Positions 5,604-12,440 of a stretch of 32,099 nucleotides of DNA are shown here, in pieces; the first letter of the stretch is position 1; every line of letters begins with the position of its first letter. The notes under the pieces were generated by a model. It saw only the letters and a program-made list of their open reading frames with translations, did no database searches and was not told the origin of the DNA. Position numbers and translations under genes: made by a program. Source of the DNA: a virus; IMG/VR virus record IMGVR_UViG_3300042988_001306, positions 1 to 32,099 of that record; one strand, written 5' to 3'.

Positions 5604-5627
5604 GCCCAACGCCAGAGATCGCCGGGC
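5604..5627 (+). repeat. Truncated attC half-site (left arm only), right boundary of array
   Basis: GCCCAAC (5604-5610) is followed by GCCAGAGATC and GCCGGGC. This matches the left half of the 60-bp sites with one change (CACCGG to CGCCGG). No right arm or GTTRRRY box follows before the next phage gene. Confidence 0.7.
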
Positions 5628-5651
5628 ATCCACAACCACGAAGGGAACCCC

Positions 5652-5846
5652 ATGACCGCCTGGGTCTGTCAGCAGCCCCTCCACCCCTGCCCCATCTGCG
5701 ACGGGGAGGACCTAGCAGCCCGCACGGAGCCCGGCGGCCGGGTCCACATCGCCTGTCGTCGGTGCGGATTCGCCGGCCCACCGGCTGACGCCCTGGTCGG
5801 GGCCTGCATCGCATGGGACCAAACCCCTTCCAAGGAAAACACGTGA
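5652..5846 (+). CDS. Lar-like zinc-ribbon protein
   Basis: This is a 64-residue protein of the Lar (restriction alleviation) type. It has CPIC at residues 13-16 and CRRCGFAGPPADALVGACIAW further on. This is the usual arrangement of Cys-x2-Cys pairs, Cys-Gly-x2-Gly-Pro, and a final helix ending in Ala-Trp. Some Lar family members reduce type I restriction of incoming phage DNA, but many small phage homologues are uncharacterised. ATG 5652 has an AAGGGA ribosome-binding site. It is the first backbone gene after the array and ends in a GTGA overlap with the next gene. Confidence 0.65.
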   Translation: MTAWVCQQPLHPCPICDGEDLAARTEPGGRVHIACRRCGFAGPPADALVGACIAWDQTPSKENT

Positions 5847-6007
5847 TTATTTGGCTCGTCTTCGGCCTCATCCTCCTCGTCTGCGTCGCCGGACTGATCT
5901 GCGCCATCGCCGGCGAGACCCCCGGCCGGCCCCGCTGGTTGAGCTGGCTGCGCGAGCGCGACCGGCGCGAACGTGAATCCAAAAAGAGCGATAGGTGGTC
6001 GCTGTGA
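5843..6007 (+). CDS. Small single-pass membrane protein
   Basis: This is a 54-residue protein starting at GTG 5843 (GTGA overlap with the previous stop). An N-terminal membrane helix (IIWLVFGLILLVCVAGLICAI) is followed by a strongly basic cytoplasmic tail (RERDRRERESKKSDR). A longer start at 5813 would read through the Lar-like gene and is less likely. Function is unknown. Confidence 0.55.
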   Translation: MIIWLVFGLILLVCVAGLICAIAGETPGRPRWLSWLRERDRRERESKKSDRWSL

Positions 6008-6300
6008 GAACCTCCTACACCATGGGCGAGGCCTCCAGGCGCGACCTGGCGCAGCAGGACCTCGATGCCGTCAACCGGGAGAAGGTGCTCGACGTCCTCC
6101 GGGACGCCGGCCAGCCGTTGTTCGTGGCGGACATCGCCAGGCGGACCGGCATGGGGCCGTCTGCTGTCGGGCGGGTCCTGGCCAAGAGCCCGCGAACTTT
6201 CCATGCGGAGCAGTGGACCCGGTGGCAGATCCTGGTGAGCCCGAACCGGGACCTGGCCCGGTACTGGCCGGCGTGGCAGGGCGCAGGAGGCGCGGCATGA
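6004..6300 (+). CDS. Winged-helix DNA-binding protein
   Basis: This is a 98-residue protein. The start at GTG 6004 overlaps the previous stop (GTGA), as elsewhere in this operon. Residues 20-60 form a recognisable winged-helix pattern: NREKVLDVLRDAG, VADIARRTGMGPSAVGRVLA (helix-turn-helix), then a beta hairpin. It probably acts as a small phage regulator. It ends in an ATGA overlap with the next gene. Confidence 0.6.
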   Translation: MRTSYTMGEASRRDLAQQDLDAVNREKVLDVLRDAGQPLFVADIARRTGMGPSAVGRVLAKSPRTFHAEQWTRWQILVSPNRDLARYWPAWQGAGGAA

Positions 6301-6782
6301 CCGTCGCGCCGCCAGCCTGCGCCATCCTCTGCCCGGGGCCCAGCCTGTCCCGCTTCCCGGTCGGTCTAATCCGGCACCACCAGATCATCGCGGTCAACGA
6401 CGCCAGAGAGCTCTGTCCGCACGACTACTGGTGCGCCGGGGACGCGCACACGTTCTACAAGAACAAGCTCCATCCGAACACCAAGGTCGTCCACTGCACC
6501 GCCGAGCCAATGCCGGATGCCCCAACCCGGCACATCTCCTGGTCGAGCCTGGGTGCCAGGCCGGAGCACTACTCGATGGTGACGGCGCTTCGCCTGGCGA
6601 AGCACCTGGGCTTCGAGTCCGTCGCCGTCTTCGGCTGCGACTGGGCGGGCTCCAAGTACTTCAACGGAATCGAGGACACCAAATGCACCCACGCCGGCCG
6701 GTGGAAGGCCGAGCGAGAGGCGTGGGAAGCCCTCGTAGCGACGATCGGGATCCCGGTCGTCCGCTACGGGCCGATCGGTTAG
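6297..6782 (+). CDS. MptE/DUF115-like protein (putative nucleotide-binding)
   Basis: This is a 161-residue protein. The N-terminal Rossmann-like start CAILCPGPSL, followed by IIAVNDAREL and DYWCAGDAHTF, resembles the DUF115/MptE-like group and related phage transferases, which use a GPSL turn and an N/D-rich second strand. A second strand-helix unit (LGFESVAVFGCDWAG) and a C-terminal GIPVVRYGPIG follow. It may modify a sugar or nucleotide, but the substrate cannot be read from the sequence. It is the last plus-strand gene, and its stop TAG overlaps the stop of the convergent minus-strand gene. Confidence 0.45.
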   Translation: MTVAPPACAILCPGPSLSRFPVGLIRHHQIIAVNDARELCPHDYWCAGDAHTFYKNKLHPNTKVVHCTAEPMPDAPTRHISWSSLGARPEHYSMVTALRLAKHLGFESVAVFGCDWAGSKYFNGIEDTKCTHAGRWKAEREAWEALVATIGIPVVRYGPIG

Positions 6783-9079
6783 GGAACGGCCACGCCGTAC
6801 GACCGGGAATGCGTTGCAACGATGCCGTATGACAGGTCTGGGGCCACGCGGACTACATCGTAGAATGAGATCGTGGCCACGCTGTTCGGAGTTCCGGTAG
6901 TCATATCCTTGACATACATACGGGTTTCGCACGCAATATCCAAATAGCCGTCCGTTATCTGCGTGTCGTCATTGACCTTGTATCCCACGCTATGTTCTAG
7001 GGCCCAATTTGAGACATATTGATTATATGTTGACACAATGCCGATGATATTCTTGTTGTAAAACCCGATTGGCAGCCATTCCCCCTGCCCTTCATAGAGC
7101 CTAAATAGACGGGTCGAGGTTATGGACGAGAATGTGATCTTGCCGCCCGATATGCTCAATCCATTGACGACAATGGCCCCCTCTTTCGCTGAAAAGACAG
7201 GGGCGGGTTTGGTTTTTATGATGGATGGTATGCATCCGATAGTAGATGGCGCATCCGTCATATAGTGTCGTGCAATGGAATACGGATACCTGGGGTATGC
7301 TCTTTCTTTCGTGTAGAGCGCAGCCATTATGATTGAACTGGGGTAATAGTATTTATTATAGGTATGATAGATATGACTGCTACTACCATAAACATCGTAT
7401 ATATATTCTGGTTCCCCGGGCTTCCGCCCTTCCGGCACCTGGCTATAGTCTAGTCGCACCCGATACTGCACACACCACCGCTTCCGCGTTTGAAACTTAG
7501 ACACAGAGGGAAAATAGGTATTGAATGGATGGACATCGAATGTCCAGTATTCATGCCCGAGGACTTTGTTCAGCGGGGCATAAAGCGTTGGATCAAAACT
7601 GTCTTGTACGATGTCCCCGGAAGGGGCCGCGACAAGTGTTGCAGGCAACCACCCAAATGGAAACTCTGCCCGCCACAGGTTGTCTGATGGGTCAAATACC
7701 CAGTGATGAATTCTGTATTCAACGCGAAAGTCTGGGATAAACCGACGTGTGGTCGGCCACGGCCAAGAAGGATCCGTGCGCGCGACACCGTTCACCGCCC
7801 ACATCAAGTCATACGGCCAGCCTGTTTCTGGGTAGATGCCACCGCGGTCAACAAACACATGCCCGACATATTCTTGATCCATGTACGGATAATCCATGCC
7901 AAAATACGGAACCGTTGACCCGGCGGCTTGATTTATGTCATTCTGGATGCCTTGCCACGGGCCGAATACGGGCACGCCTGTAGATTCATACGGATAGACT
8001 GCGGTTCCACCATTCTTTATTATTGACACGGTTGCCCTTGCGATCTGCGGCCGGACAACATCGTTTGTTTCAAGTCCGCTCCCAGATTCGACTTCTGACT
8101 GGTCAACTATGAATTCATTGCTGAATTGTGTTGATACGGTCTGTAGCCCTAACCCATCTAAGAAAGAATAGTCTCCCGTACTCTTATCCTCTAGTTCTAC
8201 TTTTGCTGAAATATCTCTTGGCCACTGATAGAACATTCCTTTCGCGTTCGGTAGGGCAAGTCTATAGGTGTCTAGTGTCGGGCTCGGGTGCTGCCATGTC
8301 CATACCGTCAGGCCCCGGTTGTACGAACTTGTCACCCACTCATACCCCATTTGCTCCTTCACCTTCACAGAATCATACAGACCAACGCTCCGCGCCCACC
8401 CGTTGATAGCGGACTGATTGAATATCTGTTGCCAGTAGAACGAACTTCCGGGGTAGTTGAATGCGTCCTCATGATATTCTGTGACATACCCGAATTGATC
8501 TGGTCCCGTAGTCTCCGAGCACTGAATGTGCGTAGCGACACCTGACGCAGCCGCGTACTTGTTTTCTTTGAATTGAAGCCTCCGTCCAAGACCACCGGCC
8601 GTGGCAATAACTCCCCACGACAGTTGAGGAAATACGCATAGGTCGGTCACATAGGAACCAGACCATTGATTCGTGTCCTCGTTGTACCAATATGGCGTAA
8701 GTTGCCTGGTCGCGTATTTGTTCGGCGCCGCACCTCTCCAGAAACCAGCGTAGAACAACATCGGACGGCTCTTCACGATCTTACAGTTTATGTACTTATT
8801 CGCCAATGCGATGGGGTAATACGGGGGCGTGCCCGTGACAAAAGCGCCGACAAAAAATGGAGGCGTGCGGTCCGCCTGAGAGACAAGAACATATTCTCCG
8901 TCCGGGCGGACTTCAAAATATGAACCATTCCCGTTGATCGACACATAACATGTCAGATCAGAGGCCGAATACTGTATTGCACACGATAGCGTCTCCGCGT
9001 TGTCCACCTTTGTTACAGTAGCTACGCACGCCAGATCTACAGGCTGCTTGGTCGTCTCAATGAACGATCTTGATAGCAT
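6779..9079 (-). CDS. Large phage structural protein, probably distal tail or receptor-binding
   Basis: This is a 766-residue protein rich in Tyr, Trp, Pro and Ser/Thr, with no recognised domain. The start ATG at 9079 sits two bases after the stop of the preceding gene. An in-frame Met 24 codons upstream would overlap that gene. The beta-rich, aromatic composition and the position at the very end of the tail module are typical of a baseplate, tail-tip or receptor-binding protein. Codon use is visibly less GC-biased than in the neighbouring structural genes, which suggests recent acquisition. Confidence 0.55.
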   Translation of the reverse strand: MLSRSFIETTKQPVDLACVATVTKVDNAETLSCAIQYSASDLTCYVSINGNGSYFEVRPDGEYVLVSQADRTPPFFVGAFVTGTPPYYPIALANKYINCKIVKSRPMLFYAGFWRGAAPNKYATRQLTPYWYNEDTNQWSGSYVTDLCVFPQLSWGVIATAGGLGRRLQFKENKYAAASGVATHIQCSETTGPDQFGYVTEYHEDAFNYPGSSFYWQQIFNQSAINGWARSVGLYDSVKVKEQMGYEWVTSSYNRGLTVWTWQHPSPTLDTYRLALPNAKGMFYQWPRDISAKVELEDKSTGDYSFLDGLGLQTVSTQFSNEFIVDQSEVESGSGLETNDVVRPQIARATVSIIKNGGTAVYPYESTGVPVFGPWQGIQNDINQAAGSTVPYFGMDYPYMDQEYVGHVFVDRGGIYPETGWPYDLMWAVNGVARTDPSWPWPTTRRFIPDFRVEYRIHHWVFDPSDNLWRAEFPFGWLPATLVAAPSGDIVQDSFDPTLYAPLNKVLGHEYWTFDVHPFNTYFPSVSKFQTRKRWCVQYRVRLDYSQVPEGRKPGEPEYIYDVYGSSSHIYHTYNKYYYPSSIIMAALYTKERAYPRYPYSIARHYMTDAPSTIGCIPSIIKTKPAPVFSAKEGAIVVNGLSISGGKITFSSITSTRLFRLYEGQGEWLPIGFYNKNIIGIVSTYNQYVSNWALEHSVGYKVNDDTQITDGYLDIACETRMYVKDMTTGTPNSVATISFYDVVRVAPDLSYGIVATHSRSYGVAVP

Positions 9080-9081
9080 GA

Positions 9082-9450
9082 CTAAAGCAAATATCCGGGA
9101 ACGAGGAACTGTTGGTCTCCGCCGCCGGTTCCGGTCGGGTATGTGTCCCACCCGATACAGAAGACCAGTTGGTCAACAAACATATCGTGCGGAACCAAAG
9201 ACCTTCCCGCGTTCAAGATCAGCGCATACATATTAGTCTCTATGTTCTGCGCAACCCCGACATAATCAGGAACGCTCGTGGGGGTCGGCAGGCTGACCAG
9301 CGGGATGCTTGTCGGCGTCGTTGTTGACTTCTGAACGCCCTCAAATCCATACCCCGGTGACAATGTCTTCCCTTTATGGATTCGCCAGACGCCCAGAGGA
9401 GGACGGGCGAACCAATGCTGCGGATATGGACCTAGAGGACGGTCAGACAC
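9082..9450 (-). CDS. Small hypothetical tail-module protein
   Basis: This is a 122-residue protein. The start is GTG 9450, which overlaps the end of the preceding gene by 8 bp and has AGGGAG about ten bases upstream. A longer frame to 9519 would lie mostly inside the upstream gene. It is Pro/Gly/Thr-rich and beta-like (PTPTSVPDYVGVAQNIETNM; WDTYPTGTGGGDQQFLVPG). It is probably a small tail-tip or fibre-attachment protein, by position only. Confidence 0.5.
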   Translation of the reverse strand: MSDRPLGPYPQHWFARPPLGVWRIHKGKTLSPGYGFEGVQKSTTTPTSIPLVSLPTPTSVPDYVGVAQNIETNMYALILNAGRSLVPHDMFVDQLVFCIGWDTYPTGTGGGDQQFLVPGYLL

Positions 9451-12010
9451 GGAACACGCTCGCTCCCTGGAAGTCGAGTTCCGTCCAGTCGGTGTACCAG
9501 TAGGTCTGACCGGACGCATTCTCGTATGATATCTTGGTGACTGGAGTGCGAATGGTGTGCTTCTCCCCGGCGACGGTCAACTCATCGATCGTTTCGCCAA
9601 GTTGAGGGTAGTTGGCCGTCCCGCTCTCAAGCGGGAAGGACCCTTGCATGCCGAAGTCCTTGATGGCGAACCGGACCGTCCGCCGCTCCTGTCCATACCA
9701 CGACCAGGCCATGGCGTGAAGCTGGGCCAGCGCCGCACGGTCATCGCGTAGAATGCCGGGCGTGTGCGTGCCGGAGGGCCCTGGGAGCGTGCCGCCCCCA
9801 GCCCTATACCTGGGTTTGTGACGAGCCGGGTTGCCCGTGCCGCCTGGGTCATAGAGCATTCCCCAGACCGCGCTCGGCGAGGCGAGCCATAGATGCAGGT
9901 TCGGATGATGAATGATAAGGACCCGACGGGGGTTTGGGTCGTCTTCCTTTTTCCCCTCAGAGGTCGTCACCTGCGACACGGACCGATACCGGACATAGTG
10001 CGGTAGCTCCAGCGTCACCGACATCTGAAGTTGTCCCCAGGAATAAACCCCGCCAAGGGGCGGGAGGAACTGCCCCGATGGGAACGCCACCCATTCGTTC
10101 GGCTTTGACGTCGGATCCCCCGTCGGGTTGGCAATGGCTTGAAAATAGAGAGGACCAGGCTTTGACGCAATGTCTCCAACTACCCACCCCTGTCCCGAAG
10201 AGTAGGTGCCGCGCATCCGCCCGCCGCCATACCTTGTGCCCTGGTTCATGTCAGCTTCATTGCAGAACCGGATCGTCTCTGCCCCGACCTGGAGGGAGAG
10301 CATCGAGAAGGTCTGCACTTCATTGATATGAATGACGTAGTCGTTCGCCCCGGGCGTAATATGGATGAGCGGAATGGCCCCCATCAACGGCGGCTGCCCC
10401 TGCTCCGTTGTCTCGTCGGCCCGGTATGGAGCCGGCTTGTCGTAGAAGTAGCCCTGAAGAATGGGAAGCGTGTTGCTGATGCCCGTCGCAATCGTGGACG
10501 TGTCCTGAACATCGTCCAGTCGCGGGACCTTGACCGTCCCGTCGTCGTTGCACCTGTAATCAACCCGATTCCAATACCACACCCCGTCTTCAACGTACTT
10601 GCATACGAAGTCCCAGCCTCGGGGGAACCAGAATGAGCAATAGAGGTGTTCAAACCGGGTGTTGATGCGCGCGACCTGGGACGCCTTGTAGAAGGCGACG
10701 GTCTCTTCCTTCGTCCACCTGGGCGCCAGGCTGCCGTGCTCCCCGCTCAGGGTCGCAAGGACGCGGATCCGCTCGCCGCGGGTCTCCAGCGCATCGACCC
10801 GGTGCTGCTCGCGTGACCCGAGCTCGAAGTGGTCGTCGATCCACCGATGGTCGCCGGTGAAGTCGAAGTCCTTCGCCACGCCGGACGACTCGGCGCCCTT
10901 GACGGTCACGGATGTCGTGCCGCCGCCCGTTCCTGGGGGAAACTGCTGATAGGTGTAGGTGATGTCGTCGTACAACTGCGGATAGATGGTGAGGTAGAGT
11001 TGGACCGCGCCGTCTGCGGCCTCGGTCCACGACGGAAAGGCCACGCCCCGGCCACGCTGCCGGCGCAGCACCCGGCCGATGAAGTCGTACACGTTCTCGG
11101 TCGGAGAGACCGTCCAGGCAGTAGACGCCTCCGAGAGCATCTTGATATCGCCGCCGGGGGCGATCTTGAGGCTGATGACGGGTTCGCCCTTGGGCCGGTT
11201 GACCCACAGGGCGTTCTCGATCACCTCGTCGTCCGTCCACTTCCCGGCCTTGTCCGACGGCCAGGTGTGGAACTGCGAATAGGACGTGCCCATGTCTTCG
11301 GAGATGTGAAACTCCTCGGTGTCCCACTTGTTCCCGCGGACCTTGCCCTCAGACCCAACCGTCACGTTGTAGCCCGGGTGCCCGAGCGCGGCGATGAGGT
11401 TCTTGTTCGGCTCCGTGTTCGACTTCGGCGGGATGTAGACGTCCGACACCGTGGCGTTCGGCACGTCTGCGGAAATGTTGACCGCCATTCCATGCCGGGT
11501 CATGAACCACTTCCGGGCTCTGGCCAGCGGATCCCAACAGAAGTAGAGCCGTTCGCCGGCCGGCATGGGGGAGGCGCCCCAACCGCGATCCATCTGGTAC
11601 TCGCAGAAGCCGATCCAGCAGGTCGCCCAGCTTTGATCCTTGGTGAGATCCGCGTCCCCGTTCGCCTTCTGGATCTTGACCCATTGGTTTGTCAGGACCG
11701 GCAGCTTCGTCACATGCGTCGCCGGATCCCATTCTTTCCCAGGGCTGGGCGTCTGCGACGGATCAGCCCCGACGATGGCCTGGTCGATGAGCCCGTACCG
11801 GAAGCGGATCGTTGCCTCCCCAACCTGGGGGAGGCAACATCGAGTCATAGAAACGACGTCGAAGCCCGCCGTGGTCTCGGTCCACATCGGGAGCTTCTTC
11901 CAGTCCTTCGACGACTTGTTCGCATCGGCTTTGCCGTCCTGCCACTTCTCCAGGGAGAGCACCCGGAAGCGGGGCCAGATGATGGACTTGGCCGGGTCGA
12001 GGGTAATCAT
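9443..12010 (-). CDS. Large tail-tip/baseplate candidate
   Basis: This is an 855-residue protein with an ATG start two bases after the preceding stop. It has no clear signature, but it is long, beta-rich and has many Trp/Tyr. It lies downstream of the tape measure and one small gene, where siphophages encode distal tail and tail-associated (hub or lysin) proteins. A segment near residues 640-680 (SSGQGWVVGDIAS, PGPLYFQAIANPTGDPTSKP, NEWVAFPSG) resembles the small carbohydrate-binding-like modules found in phage fibres and baseplates. A hub or central tail-tip role is inferred. Confidence 0.5.
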   Translation of the reverse strand: MITLDPAKSIIWPRFRVLSLEKWQDGKADANKSSKDWKKLPMWTETTAGFDVVSMTRCCLPQVGEATIRFRYGLIDQAIVGADPSQTPSPGKEWDPATHVTKLPVLTNQWVKIQKANGDADLTKDQSWATCWIGFCEYQMDRGWGASPMPAGERLYFCWDPLARARKWFMTRHGMAVNISADVPNATVSDVYIPPKSNTEPNKNLIAALGHPGYNVTVGSEGKVRGNKWDTEEFHISEDMGTSYSQFHTWPSDKAGKWTDDEVIENALWVNRPKGEPVISLKIAPGGDIKMLSEASTAWTVSPTENVYDFIGRVLRRQRGRGVAFPSWTEAADGAVQLYLTIYPQLYDDITYTYQQFPPGTGGGTTSVTVKGAESSGVAKDFDFTGDHRWIDDHFELGSREQHRVDALETRGERIRVLATLSGEHGSLAPRWTKEETVAFYKASQVARINTRFEHLYCSFWFPRGWDFVCKYVEDGVWYWNRVDYRCNDDGTVKVPRLDDVQDTSTIATGISNTLPILQGYFYDKPAPYRADETTEQGQPPLMGAIPLIHITPGANDYVIHINEVQTFSMLSLQVGAETIRFCNEADMNQGTRYGGGRMRGTYSSGQGWVVGDIASKPGPLYFQAIANPTGDPTSKPNEWVAFPSGQFLPPLGGVYSWGQLQMSVTLELPHYVRYRSVSQVTTSEGKKEDDPNPRRVLIIHHPNLHLWLASPSAVWGMLYDPGGTGNPARHKPRYRAGGGTLPGPSGTHTPGILRDDRAALAQLHAMAWSWYGQERRTVRFAIKDFGMQGSFPLESGTANYPQLGETIDELTVAGEKHTIRTPVTKISYENASGQTYWYTDWTELDFQGASVFRV

Positions 12011-12011
12011 G

Positions 12012-12440
12012 TTACTTTGCCCCGACCCGAACGGTGACGAAGGTCCACTTGCAGATGACCGCGGCCTTGAACGACCCGCTCACCCCGGCGATGTACGTCC
12101 CGGCGACGACCTGGGGCTGCACATCCATGCACTTCGCCAGGTTGATCGTGAAGACGGTGCCACCCGCCCATAAGCTCAGTTCCTTCGTGTTACCCTTCTC
12201 CTGGATCATCAACCGGGCCAGGGCCACGCCGGCAGCGTAATCCGCCACGCCGGTTGATGTCTGGGCGACAAAGGGACGAAACTGCTTGAACCGCCGCCGC
12301 CACCGGCGCCCGTCCACACCGAAAGTCGTCAGCTCTTCCTCGATGGGCTCGTTGACGTCCACCGGGAACCCGGTGTCCGACTTGAAGGTATGGAACGTGA
12401 GGGAACCGAACTTTGCCGGTTCCGTTGCAGATGCCGGCAT
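12012..12440 (-). CDS. Hypothetical tail protein between tape measure and tail tip
   Basis: This is a 142-residue protein that overlaps the tape-measure stop as TAATG. The N-terminal segment FGSLTFHTFKSDTGFPVDVN and the later strands GTVFTINLAKCMDVQPQVV and FKAAVICKWTFVTVRVG suggest an all-beta protein. The position directly after the tape measure is where distal tail or tail-completion proteins usually lie. The family is not identified. Confidence 0.5.
   Translation of the reverse strand: MPASATEPAKFGSLTFHTFKSDTGFPVDVNEPIEEELTTFGVDGRRWRRRFKQFRPFVAQTSTGVADYAAGVALARLMIQEKGNTKELSLWAGGTVFTINLAKCMDVQPQVVAGTYIAGVSGSFKAAVICKWTFVTVRVGAK

Larger units (their letters stand above)
2801..5627 (+). mobile_element. 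Integron-like gene-cassette array without integrase (CALIN-like)
   Basis: Eight short genes alternate with seven attC-like sites between two half-sites. Most cassettes have a short leader with a Shine-Dalgarno sequence, one ORF, then an attC that overlaps or abuts the ORF end. The ORFs are visibly more AT-rich than the flanking phage genes. Upstream (DUF3310) and downstream (Lar-like) genes are ordinary phage early genes in the same direction, so the array lies inside the early operon. No IntI-type tyrosine recombinase and no attI are seen in the window. Mobility would need an integrase supplied by the host or another element. Alternatives such as CRISPR, terminators or REP-type repeats fit less well. 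Confidence 0.8.

Noticed and set aside
10829-12037. 402-residue plus-strand frame opposite the tail-tip gene
   Set aside because: It is an Arg/Gly/Pro/Val-rich frame typical of the complement of GC-rich coding DNA. The minus-strand gene fits the operon with tight junctions.
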